A stretch of DNA of 14,660 nucleotides from the NCBI GenBank assembly GCA_002900555.1, contig MUGD01000046.1, positions 1-14,660 of the forward strand. The letters are read 5' to 3'. Position 1 is the stretch's first letter. The number at the start of each line of letters is the position of its first letter. This DNA is from Thermoplasmata archaeon M9B2D (GTDB taxonomy: Archaea; Thermoplasmatota; E2; DHVEG-1). The notes under the pieces were generated by a model that saw only the letters and a list, made by a program, of their open reading frames with translations, was not told the DNA's origin and ran no database searches. This document shows positions 6,849-13,995 of the stretch, one piece after another. The position numbers and the translations under genes were made by a program.

Positions 6849-7727
6849 ATGAAAAAAACAGCCTCTGTTGGAATTGTCCTGTTTCTTTTCTTTTTCATTT
6901 CTTCCCTTATTTTCCTAGGTGCTAATGGTCAGCAACCTACCCCATCAATCCTTTATGTCGGCGGTGATGGACCAGGCAACTATTCCAGCATTCAAACTGC
7001 GGTAAACCAGGCAGCCGCAGGTGATATTGTTTTTGTGTATGCTGGTACCTATGTCGAGAATCTGGTTATTGAAAAACCCATCTGTCTTACTGGTGAACAT
7101 AAGAATACGACAATCATCGATGGCAGTGAAAACAAATTTGTCCTAATCCTTACAGCAGATCATATCGTGGTTTCTGGTTTTACAATCACTAATAGCGAGA
7201 AAAAATTCCCGTACGCCGGTATCTATGTAAACTCAGATGCAAACATGATTTCGGGCAATATCCTAACAAATAATTATTATGGGATGCAACTAGGGTATTC
7301 TGCAAGTGGTAATCTTATTGTCAATAACACGATTTTTCATAATAGACAGTGTGGGATTTACTTTAACCACGCATCGAATAACAGTCTTATCGGTAATATC
7401 GTATCTGATCATCGTGTCAACGGGTTTGGGTTGTATGAGTTTTCAAATAAAAATCGTATTATGAATAATACCTTCTCTTTGAACAGGCATACGGGTGTGA
7501 ACATCCGTGAATCGTACCAAAACCAGGTCATTGGCAATACCTTCATCCAGGATGAGGTCGGGCTGCATAGGCCATCCCCGGAGTATCAGACCGTCGTACG
7601 TGATAATACCTTCATAGATACACCGGTGTCTATAGAGGAAGAACGTGACCCGATCGTATTTACCGTCGTCGTCTTCGATATCCTGGTGTTCTTTGCATTC
7701 CTTGTTTTTAGAAAGATCTCTGTCTAA
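6849..7727 (+). CDS. NosD-like parallel beta-helix protein, membrane anchored
   Basis: A 292-residue exported protein. Residues 1-27 are a signal peptide with a long aromatic core (IVLFLFFFISSLIF). After YVGGDGPGNYSSIQTAV, a typical opening of right-handed beta-helix (NosD/pectate-lyase-like) proteins, come repeated strands of about 22 residues with the pattern N.I.NN..G: SGNILTNNYYGMQL, NNTIFHNRQCGIYF, GNIVSDHRVNGFGL, NNTFSLNRHTGVNI and GNTFIQDEVGL. The end (about 272-292) is a hydrophobic segment followed by RKISV, which should anchor the protein with the helix outside. The fold often binds or cleaves surface carbohydrate, but no catalytic residues can be assigned. The nitrous-oxide (nos) cluster context is absent, so no role in copper insertion should be inferred. 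Confidence 0.85.
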   Translation: MKKTASVGIVLFLFFFISSLIFLGANGQQPTPSILYVGGDGPGNYSSIQTAVNQAAAGDIVFVYAGTYVENLVIEKPICLTGEHKNTTIIDGSENKFVLILTADHIVVSGFTITNSEKKFPYAGIYVNSDANMISGNILTNNYYGMQLGYSASGNLIVNNTIFHNRQCGIYFNHASNNSLIGNIVSDHRVNGFGLYEFSNKNRIMNNTFSLNRHTGVNIRESYQNQVIGNTFIQDEVGLHRPSPEYQTVVRDNTFIDTPVSIEEERDPIVFTVVVFDILVFFAFLVFRKISV

Positions 7728-7753
7728 TCAGTTTGGTTTTTTTATGGTTTTTT
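7728..7753 (+). terminator. T-rich tracts after the NosD-like gene
   Basis: Two T runs (seven T within 7737-7743 and six within 7748-7752) follow the stop at 7725-7727. They would end plus-strand transcripts and overlap the end of the convergent small membrane protein gene. Confidence 0.45.
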
Positions 7754-8173
7754 ACGGAACAAAAACGCAATCCCTGTCAAAACAAAAACAAGCAGGACAA
7801 GCAACATCACTACATAGACAAGCGTATAGGCGATGTATCGGTCGATGAGAAGGACAAAGAGGGAATATGCGATGAGAAGCCCAATGCCAATAAAACCAAA
7901 AAGACGAGCAGACCGCCTTTTCTGTATAAGTCTGAAACAGGTAAGGATAAGAAGGACGCCAGAGAGAAACAACACAAAGGCCAACGTTAGGGAATTGATG
8001 ATGTATCGTTCTGAGTAGCTCCAAATCCATCCTTGATATGCGGTGTTTAAGGCAACCAACGAGGCAAATACCGCAACGCTCCCGATTGCAAGATAGACTG
8101 AGTAGAGAAGCAACGTATGTGTATCACATTGTACTTGTGATTCTGTTTTATTTTTTTTGGATAGCGGCATCAT
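7742..8173 (-). CDS. Small four-helix membrane protein of unknown function
   Basis: 143 residues with about four hydrophobic segments (near residues 22-44, 58-80, 91-110 and 113-138) and a basic C terminus (FRKKP). A basic stretch, RLIQKRRSARLFG, sits between helices 2 and 3. I do not recognise a family. The start lies inside the end of the upstream transferase gene (26-base overlap), and gaggaaa precedes the ATGATG, so translation is probably coupled. It is the last gene of the TVP38 / Fe-S / transferase operon and so may serve the same process. Confidence 0.75.
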   Translation of the reverse strand: MMPLSKKNKTESQVQCDTHTLLLYSVYLAIGSVAVFASLVALNTAYQGWIWSYSERYIINSLTLAFVLFLSGVLLILTCFRLIQKRRSARLFGFIGIGLLIAYSLFVLLIDRYIAYTLVYVVMLLVLLVFVLTGIAFLFRKKP

Positions 8174-8858
8174 TTTCCTCTACCAGTATCTTGTTGTCCT
8201 GTAAGTATTTTATCGTCTGAGAGGATTGAAAAGAGGTGCGTCTATTTCGTTTGATGAGGGTTTTTAAATCTGCAATGGTATCGACGTCGCTCCAGACTGG
8301 TAAAAGACCAAGACGATGCCTGGTTTGTTCTATTTCCTTTAGGGTTTCTGCAAGAACAGAAGCCGTACCCCACTGTATATCATCAAAGACCGATGGTTCA
8401 AAACTAGTGTCTCGAAAGCCGATGAGATAGTATCCTCCATCAGTTGAAGGCCCAAGTACGATCTCATAGGTGTGAAGTTTTGCAAATGCGTCTTTAAGAA
8501 AGCGAGCAGGCAGGTCTGGACTGTCGCTTCCTATGACAATGGCTCGTCGGAACCCTTTCTTAAATGCAGAGATAAAACTATTCTTCATCCGTTCCCCTAA
8601 GTCTGGTCCTTCTTGGGGGACAAACTGCCGGTTCTGTCCCAGCCATGTTTGAAATTTATCCTGCGCATCAGCTGGCGAAAAACATACGAATAGTTGCGCA
8701 TCAACCATTTGTACTGTTGTCAGTGTATCATGTACAAAACATCTGTAGAGTTCTTGTACGATTTCTTCACTGAGGTCTGCGGAAAGCCGAAGCTTTACCT
8801 TGCCTTTCTGTGGGTATTTTACAAATAGCAGGATGCAGGAGTCTGTGTTTTGTGTCAT
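8148..8858 (-). CDS. DUF2064 / TIGR04282-type glycosyltransferase-like protein
   Basis: A 236-residue cytoplasmic protein with a nucleotide-sugar-transferase (GT-A-like) fold. The N terminus has the family motif FVKYPQKGKVKLRL at residues 12-25, similar to the pyrophosphorylase-like loop. IGSDSPDLP (109-117) is the likely nucleotide/metal site. GPSTDGGYYLIG (136-147) and WSDVDT (189-194) are also family motifs. TIGRFAMs names this family transferase 1, rSAM/selenodomain-associated, and some members are annotated in arsenosugar synthesis; the substrate here is unknown. The start overlaps the stop of the Fe-S gene by four bases (ATGA), showing translational coupling. A TIGR04283-type partner lies further upstream in the same direction. 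Confidence 0.87.
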   Translation of the reverse strand: MTQNTDSCILLFVKYPQKGKVKLRLSADLSEEIVQELYRCFVHDTLTTVQMVDAQLFVCFSPADAQDKFQTWLGQNRQFVPQEGPDLGERMKNSFISAFKKGFRRAIVIGSDSPDLPARFLKDAFAKLHTYEIVLGPSTDGGYYLIGFRDTSFEPSVFDDIQWGTASVLAETLKEIEQTRHRLGLLPVWSDVDTIADLKTLIKRNRRTSFQSSQTIKYLQDNKILVEENDAAIQKK

Positions 8859-10000
8859 TTTGTCTTCTCCTTTGATTGTAGAGCCTCAAGTGCTTCTTCG
8901 AAGAGTTGTAGCACGTCGATGATTTCGACATCACAATGAATTTTCTTTAATTCTTCATAGCAGGTCAGACAAGTGCACGCCACGGTTGGTGCAGTCTTTT
9001 TTACATCTGCAAGATACGCGTTACGACGTGGTCTGTTGAACGGGTCCTGTCCATGGTTCCATTGGAAACAACACGATGATTCCTGTGTGGGTGTTTGGTC
9101 GATAAGCGTACCAAACATCGATACTGTCGTACGGGCTGCTACGCCCTGATGAGAGTTTTTTTTGAATCGACAGGAGTCATGGATTGTTATGTTTCCCCGT
9201 ATTTTACCAGTTGGAAACTTTTCTTTGTATCGTAAAAGAAATTCGACAACGCTTAAGGTTTCAAATTGTTCGTTGTATATGTTTTTTATCTCTTCGACAG
9301 CCTCAAAACATTCGGCGCAGGAGGTAAGAATTATTTTCGGCGAAACTTTTTTGATGTTCTCGTGTAAGACGCGTAGACAATGGTCTGCCTCATCAAACTC
9401 GCCTTGCAGCAGATGGGGTTGACCACAGCAAACAGTCACCCCACCAAGAACACTGTAGGAACAACCAAGGAAATCGAGTAATCGAAGAGTCTGCCGCATC
9501 GTCTTTTCTGAATACAGATAACAGCCGGGATAGAAGAGCACGTCTGCTTTTGTCGTTGGTGGTGTCTCCATAAATTTGGCAAGGTCCCCTGTTGTTGTTT
9601 TTTTCCATGCGATAAACAACCTCTGTATGACTCGTTTTATGCCTGTGAGATCCGACCCTTTGACAAGGAGATATCGTCGGTAACCCCAGGGTTTCTCGTT
9701 TCGTAGCTTGGATTTAAGAAAGCGGACCATGTAGTCCCTGCGGATGTTCACCGGGCAAACCGGGACGCATTTTGCGCATTGAGTGCAGTGGAACGTAAAC
9801 GTTTTTATCACCGATGGAACCGGTTGGTCCTCTTGGGTCGCCTGATTTAGGTCATGGATGGAAAACTGACCTTTGGTCACTGGGCAGACGTCCATGCAAC
9901 GATGGCAGCGTGTACATGTATTTATGTAGTCGGAGACAGCATCTCGTATGATTTTTTTTGTATTGGGTATCTTTTTTGTGTGTTGGTTTTTATCAGACAT
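8855..10000 (-). CDS. Heterodisulfide-reductase-like Fe-S protein with two CCG domains
   Basis: A 381-residue cytoplasmic redox protein of the GlpC/HdrD/LutA type. Two ferredoxin-like 4Fe-4S motifs are present: C29, C32, C35, C39 (CTRCHRCMDVCP) and C72, C75, C78, C82 (CTQCAKCVPVCP). Two CCG domains follow. The first is C160, CCG at 191-193 and C228xxC231. The second is C277, a variant CCF at 310-312, then C344xxC347. In HdrB/HdrD such domains hold the catalytic non-cubane clusters. No flavin partner is encoded nearby, so the electron donor and acceptor are unknown. I start at the ATG at 10000, seven bases after the TVP38 stop; a GTG at 10030 is also in frame and would overlap TVP38. The gene is between TVP38 and the DUF2064 transferase in one operon. 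Confidence 0.88.
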   Translation of the reverse strand: MSDKNQHTKKIPNTKKIIRDAVSDYINTCTRCHRCMDVCPVTKGQFSIHDLNQATQEDQPVPSVIKTFTFHCTQCAKCVPVCPVNIRRDYMVRFLKSKLRNEKPWGYRRYLLVKGSDLTGIKRVIQRLFIAWKKTTTGDLAKFMETPPTTKADVLFYPGCYLYSEKTMRQTLRLLDFLGCSYSVLGGVTVCCGQPHLLQGEFDEADHCLRVLHENIKKVSPKIILTSCAECFEAVEEIKNIYNEQFETLSVVEFLLRYKEKFPTGKIRGNITIHDSCRFKKNSHQGVAARTTVSMFGTLIDQTPTQESSCCFQWNHGQDPFNRPRRNAYLADVKKTAPTVACTCLTCYEELKKIHCDVEIIDVLQLFEEALEALQSKEKTK

Positions 10001-10007
10001 GATTGCT

Positions 10008-10754
10008 TCACAACTCTTCTTGGGTATCACCTACTGTATCTCCAATGGTTCTTCCACCCTGTTTTTTCTTTTTTCCTTTGAATTGCCGTCGTGCATACCA
10101 GACAAGAACCCCAAGAACAAACGCGGTTACGACAAGGACTCCGATCAGCTCCCAAGAAATATTCCCATGTGTAAGCCCCTGCGTGAGAGCATCGGTACCA
10201 ACAACAACAATGATCGTTCCAGGGAGCATGCAGAGCCATGACCAGAACACATAGGTCTTAAAGGAGACCTTCGTCAGGCCAAACCCATAATTCAGTAAGG
10301 TAAACGGGAACAGGGGGATTAATCTGGTAAGCCCAACAAGGATCATCCCTTGTTCTTCGGTGAGTTGGTCAAGCTTTTGCATGGTCTTGTTTTTCGATAG
10401 CCATCGTGCTACGGCATCACGCGCGAGATAACGGGCGATAAGAAACGTGATGCTTGCACCGACGGTTGAGGAGATGCTGATGAGGGTCACTCCAACTGCT
10501 GAACCAAACAATGCGCCAGCGATTACTCCAAAGATCGTCCCTGGGATTGTCGCAATTACTGCTCCCAGGTAGATAATAAAAAAAGCGATTGGTCCCCAGA
10601 AGCCTAAGGAGACAATCCAGTCCTGTAGATCCTGGATGTTCTCTCCAAAACCAATGCCGTTCATGACGAGAAAGAGTAGTACAATAATCAGGATGAAGAC
10701 AACTGGTTTTACCCAGTCTTTTGGTGTATCATTTTTCTTGAGGTTTTCGCTCAT
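10008..10754 (-). CDS. TVP38/TMEM64 (SNARE-associated, DedA-like) membrane protein
   Basis: A 248-residue integral membrane protein. The first helix is at about 16-32. The family core follows: a re-entrant region with PGTIFGVIAGALFGSAVG (near 72-89), a helix with SSTVGASITFLIARYLARD, and then the motif RLIPLFPFTLLNYGFG (near 142-157). It ends in a helix and a basic tail (KGKKKK). DedA-superfamily proteins are linked to lipid or ion transport; the substrate here is not known. The frame is open to 10829, but I choose the ATG at 10754. A TATA-like tactttaaaa lies on the minus strand near 10783-10793, suggesting a leaderless message. It appears to be the first gene of the TVP38 / Fe-S / transferase / membrane-protein operon. 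Confidence 0.85.
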   Translation of the reverse strand: MSENLKKNDTPKDWVKPVVFILIIVLLFLVMNGIGFGENIQDLQDWIVSLGFWGPIAFFIIYLGAVIATIPGTIFGVIAGALFGSAVGVTLISISSTVGASITFLIARYLARDAVARWLSKNKTMQKLDQLTEEQGMILVGLTRLIPLFPFTLLNYGFGLTKVSFKTYVFWSWLCMLPGTIIVVVGTDALTQGLTHGNISWELIGVLVVTAFVLGVLVWYARRQFKGKKKKQGGRTIGDTVGDTQEEL

Positions 10755-10782
10755 AGATTCTTTACTTTCTTCCTTTTTTTTT

Positions 10783-10793
10783 TTTAAAGTAAG
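10783..10793 (-). promoter_or_regulatory. Possible TATA box of the TVP38 operon
   Basis: On the minus strand the sequence reads tactttaaaa followed by more A, about 30-38 bases upstream of the chosen ATG at 10754. This fits a leaderless or nearly leaderless archaeal promoter. The long A/T runs here make the call uncertain. Confidence 0.35.
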
Positions 10794-10829
10794 TGTCCAT
10801 GGATAGGAAGGGTATGACCAGCGGTACAT

Positions 10830-10979
10830 CTTAAGTAATGATTTGTGGTTGGTATCTGTTGAGGAACGATAATGGAATGCATACGTTTTTTTTTTTTTAG
10901 ACCTGGTGCCCTTTGTGTATTGCTCTGCTTGGAATTCCCTTCTGCTATTTATCCATTTGGATACAGAGATAGTTGTTTT
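10830..10979. other. Intergenic stretch between glycosyltransferase and TVP38 genes
   Basis: No coding region is seen in these 150 bases. A short inverted repeat (tatcca-tt-tggata, 10950-10963) lies 17 bases past the glycosyltransferase stop and might mark the transcript end. A 12-base T run is at 10886-10897 (A run on the minus strand). Confidence 0.4.
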
Positions 10980-11684
10980 CTATGGTTGTTGCCAGGGGTA
11001 GAATCTTGCAAGTTTTTCTGCAGGCATCCCACACCAGTATAGAAAAATAATAAGGGTGTCGCGTAGTGCAGTATAAAAACATCCTTCCTGGTTCCATCGA
11101 CGATCAGAGGTGAGGACCATATCGGGAAGGATGATAATCTGCCCTTTCTGTTTTTTTATACGTCGCATCAGTTCAACATCCTCCATGAGTGGAAGATCTT
11201 GATACCCCCCGATGAATTCAAAATAGGATTTCCTTATAAAAATCACCTGATCGCCGTACGGGGCGCGGGTCATCTGGGATCGAAGCGTAGAAAACACCGC
11301 TATCATTCGAAGCAGAACTCTCTGTGAATCTATCTGTAACGTAAACGCACCCCCGACAAGATGGTGGTTCTCAAGTGCATCTTGGATTAGGTTCAGGGCG
11401 TTTGCTGGAAGGAATGTATCCGCATGCAGAAACACCAGGATCTCCCCTGTCGCATGTGCTGCCCCTAGGTTCATCTGCCGGCCCCTCCCCTGCGCACTGG
11501 TGTATGTCTTGATGGTTTTATCAGAGATCGCATGGAGTGTGTCTTGCGTAGGGCTGCCGTCAACCACGATGACCTCAAAAGACTCCTCTGTCACAAGGTG
11601 GTGCAATGAGTCAAGCAAGGCGTTGATTATCGATGATTCATGCAGTACAGGGATGATGATCGAAAACCGACAGTTATCTGGCAC
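10980..11684 (-). CDS. Family 2 glycosyltransferase, TIGR04283 type
   Basis: A 234-residue GT-A glycosyltransferase. FSIIIPVLHES (residues 7-17) and VIVVDGSPTQDT (38-49) form the nucleotide-binding start. GRGRQMNLGAAHATGE (66-81) and FLHADT (85-90, the DxD-type metal site) follow, then PYGDQVIFIRK and LPLMEDVELMRR (164-175). The pattern fits the family named transferase 2, rSAM/selenodomain-associated; its acceptor is not known. The start is a GTG at 11684, with the Shine-Dalgarno aagggg overlapping the stop of pepD nine bases upstream, so the two genes are translationally coupled. The family partner (DUF2064 type) is in the next operon downstream. A short hydrophobic segment near 209-219 may associate with the membrane. 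Confidence 0.88.
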   Translation of the reverse strand: MPDNCRFSIIIPVLHESSIINALLDSLHHLVTEESFEVIVVDGSPTQDTLHAISDKTIKTYTSAQGRGRQMNLGAAHATGEILVFLHADTFLPANALNLIQDALENHHLVGGAFTLQIDSQRVLLRMIAVFSTLRSQMTRAPYGDQVIFIRKSYFEFIGGYQDLPLMEDVELMRRIKKQKGQIIILPDMVLTSDRRWNQEGCFYTALRDTLIIFLYWCGMPAEKLARFYPWQQP

Positions 11685-11693
11685 AGATTCCCC

Positions 11694-13142
11694 TTAGACC
11701 GCCTCAAGGACTTTGAGCAGAAAGTTGTAGAATTTACCAACGGTGCTGATGTGAAGCTGCTCTTCCGGTGAATGTGGGTTTTTTAGGGTTGGTCCGATAG
11801 AGATCATGTCCATCCCTGGAAATTTTTCTCCGATGATACCACACTCAAGTCCTGCGTGGATTGCCTCTATCTTTGGTTCTTGTTTGAACATGTCCTTGAA
11901 GATTTTCTTTGAAAGCGCAAGGATTTTTGATTGCAGGTCTGGTTTCCAACCAGGGTACGGTGTCCCTTCTGACACCTTGGCGCCAGACAGAGACGCGATT
12001 GCCCTGATGCGGTCCCGCATGTCCTGGAGCGCTGATTTCATCGGGCTTCGGGAACTCATCCCGATGACAACCGCGTTTTCTTTCATGGAGATGGTGGCAA
12101 GGTTTGTTGAGGTGTTGACCAGCGTCTTGATATCGTAGTTCATCTGATGGACCCCATGAGGAAGACCATGGACGAGGTTTAACAGTTTTGTCTGCGAGGG
12201 CTTGTCCACTGTTGTTTTTGCTGACTCACACGACCGGACATCGACTTTGAACCCTGGGTCTATTGGTTTAATTTCCTCGTAGATGTCTTTTTCCTCTGCT
12301 TTTAGTTCTGTGACAAAGGTGTTTTTATGTTTCGTTTCTATGGCTATTTTTGCGTACGCCTCACGAGGGATAGCGTTATGCTTATCCCCTCCTTTGACAT
12401 CAAAGATAAAAAAGTCGCATTTCTGGGATGCCTTCCAAAGCAGACGTGTCAGGATTTTTATCGCGTTTCCCCGCTGTTCATGGATATCAACACCGGAATG
12501 ACCACCGCGAAGACCAAAGACCTTGACAACGATGTGTTCTGATCCACCCAGAACCGGTTGCATGTGTACGGGAAGTTCCAGTGTTGAATCCCCCCCGCCA
12601 GCGCATCCTACCGTGATGACCCCAAAGTCCTCGCTATCGAGATTTAGCATGATTTTTCCGGTAAGCATGTCTGGTTTCATGGCAAACGCACCGGTAAGGC
12701 CGGTTTCCTCATCAATGGTGTATAATGATTCAATTGGTCCATGTCGCACTGTTTTATCCTCAAGGATGGCAAGGCTGATGGCAAGACCAATGCCGTTGTC
12801 TGCACCAAGGGTGGTTCCGTTCGCGGTAAGCAGGTCCCCTGTGATTTTCAGCTGGATGGGGTCTTTGGAGAAATCAAAGGTCACATCACTGTTCTTCTCG
12901 CAGACCATGTCCATATGGCCTTGGAGAACAACTGTGGGTTTGTTTTCCATTCCTGGGGTTGCTGGTTTTAGTATCACGACGTTTCCAACTTGGTCTACTT
13001 TTGTTTTCAGTCCTTGGTTCTTTGCAAAATTCATGATGTATTCTCTGATTTTTTCCTCATGTTTTGAGCAGCGTGGGATTTTCCTAATCTCATCAAAATG
13101 TTTCCATACTAGTTTTGGTTCTAAATTCTCAATACCAGGCAT
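11694..13142 (-). CDS. pepD: Aminoacyl-histidine dipeptidase (peptidase family M20C)
   Basis: Cytoplasmic zinc dipeptidase (carnosinase-like PepD) that hydrolyses dipeptides, finishing the breakdown of imported peptides. The length of 482 residues is normal for the family. The metal and catalytic residues are visible: H76 and D78 (LQGHMDMVCEK), the bridging D115 (LGADNGIG), the general base E145 with E146 (DEETGLTGAF), D169 (LNLDSED) and a late His in the PHSPEEQLHI block. The inserted lid domain has GLRGGHSGVDIHEQRGNA. The start ATG at 13142 follows a strong Shine-Dalgarno (gggagg). The gene is followed after nine bases by the TIGR04283-type glycosyltransferase. A soluble dipeptidase fits a protein-degrading lifestyle with the secreted C25 peptidase. 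Confidence 0.95.
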   Translation of the reverse strand: MPGIENLEPKLVWKHFDEIRKIPRCSKHEEKIREYIMNFAKNQGLKTKVDQVGNVVILKPATPGMENKPTVVLQGHMDMVCEKNSDVTFDFSKDPIQLKITGDLLTANGTTLGADNGIGLAISLAILEDKTVRHGPIESLYTIDEETGLTGAFAMKPDMLTGKIMLNLDSEDFGVITVGCAGGGDSTLELPVHMQPVLGGSEHIVVKVFGLRGGHSGVDIHEQRGNAIKILTRLLWKASQKCDFFIFDVKGGDKHNAIPREAYAKIAIETKHKNTFVTELKAEEKDIYEEIKPIDPGFKVDVRSCESAKTTVDKPSQTKLLNLVHGLPHGVHQMNYDIKTLVNTSTNLATISMKENAVVIGMSSRSPMKSALQDMRDRIRAIASLSGAKVSEGTPYPGWKPDLQSKILALSKKIFKDMFKQEPKIEAIHAGLECGIIGEKFPGMDMISIGPTLKNPHSPEEQLHISTVGKFYNFLLKVLEAV

Positions 13143-13255
13143 ACGATGCCTCCCTAATGACTATAGACAGGTAATACCGCAACGCATAAAAAAGGTTCGC
13201 CAAAGCAACGTTGAAACTGTTTTTCGAAGAAAATACAGTACTATGAATGAAAATA
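13143..13255 (-). promoter_or_regulatory. Upstream region of pepD
   Basis: Read on the minus strand, a T-rich TATA-like cttttttatgcg (13184-13196) would give a start site near 13165 and a short leader. The Shine-Dalgarno gggagg lies about 6-12 bases before the pepD ATG. No ORF is supportable here. Confidence 0.35.
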
Positions 13256-13885
13256 TCATAGAATGGTAGAACGTTCTTGTTTCTTTTTCAAATAAGGCAA
13301 TCCTGACCTGTTGCTTACCTCCACGTCGAATCCCTCTGGCAGCGCGGTAGGGGTACCACTTTTCGGCTTCCTCTTACTGAAAAAATAGATGATCTGGTTG
13401 TTTCCGTTTTTTAGCCGAACCAGTTTTGAATATAAGGTGTAGAGCCCGTAGGAGTATTCCTTTAGTATTTCATAGGGAACGATCGCCATGGGTTTTTTTT
13501 CAAAGTATCGTTTCACTGGTGACATGAGAAGGTACATGATGGATACAACAAACAGAACAAGCAACAGAAATCCAATGATTTTTTCACCGGTCATTGAAAT
13601 GGTAGCAAAGACCATAAAAATGGACCACAGAAGAAACACCAACGCGAAGAGTCGTGCCCAATTTTTTCGTTTACTAAACCCATATGGAATTATTACCAAA
13701 GTAAGCATCGCAAGTAAGACAGTAACCCACATCAGTATTGAAAGAATGGAATATGAGAGAAACACAGCGAAAAAATCGTCAACAAACATGAAGAGATATT
13801 CAAGGTAGACGAAGAAAGCAACATCAAGGGCAATGATACAGGCGATAAATACCAAGATGCCGATTGGGAATTCTTTCCGCTCCAT
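13256..13885 (-). CDS. Four-helix membrane protein with a conserved archaeal C-terminal module
   Basis: A 209-residue protein. About four hydrophobic segments fill residues 7-130, with a basic loop SKRKNWARLF between helices 2 and 3. The C-terminal soluble part (about 150-205) holds LVRLKNGNNQIIYFFSKRKP, then KSGTPTALPEGFDV and SNRSGLPYLKKK. I recognise this as a small module often seen as short stand-alone archaeal proteins of unknown function; the resemblance is from memory. Here it is fused to a membrane domain and should face the cytoplasm or the outside depending on topology. I choose the ATG at 13885; a TATA box (aaaaatataa, 13916-13925) lies 31-40 bases upstream. A GTG at 13912 is in frame but would sit next to that box. 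Confidence 0.78.
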   Translation of the reverse strand: MERKEFPIGILVFIACIIALDVAFFVYLEYLFMFVDDFFAVFLSYSILSILMWVTVLLAMLTLVIIPYGFSKRKNWARLFALVFLLWSIFMVFATISMTGEKIIGFLLLVLFVVSIMYLLMSPVKRYFEKKPMAIVPYEILKEYSYGLYTLYSKLVRLKNGNNQIIYFFSKRKPKSGTPTALPEGFDVEVSNRSGLPYLKKKQERSTIL

Positions 13886-13915
13886 CGTTCTCAAAAATAC
13901 ATACGGGAGCACTGC

Positions 13916-13925
13916 TTATATTTTT
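13916..13925 (-). promoter_or_regulatory. TATA box for the membrane-protein gene
   Basis: On the minus strand the sequence reads aaaaatataa, 31-40 bases upstream of the ATG at 13885. It predicts a start site near 13895 and a very short leader, supporting the ATG over the upstream GTG. Confidence 0.5.
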
Positions 13926-13948
13926 CCATGTCTGATGACAAGTAATAG

Positions 13949-13957
13949 TTTATATAA
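13949..13957 (+). promoter_or_regulatory. TATA box for the LsrF-like aldolase gene
   Basis: The sequence tttatataa is a near-consensus archaeal TATA box, 39-47 bases upstream of the ATG at 13996. It would place the start site near 13980, just before the Shine-Dalgarno ggagg at 13982-13986. Confidence 0.65.
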
Positions 13958-13995
13958 TCCTGCAGTATTTCCTAGAGAAATGGAGGCAAGATCCT

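Noticed and set aside
10950..10963. Inverted repeat tatcca-tt-tggata as a terminator or operator
   Set aside because: The arms are only six bases and no T run follows on the relevant strand; noted in the intergenic entry without a firm role.
12523..13269. Plus-strand ORF of 248 codons opposite pepD
   Set aside because: It lies antisense to a well-supported dipeptidase gene, and its Ser/Pro/Phe-rich composition is that of a shadow frame.
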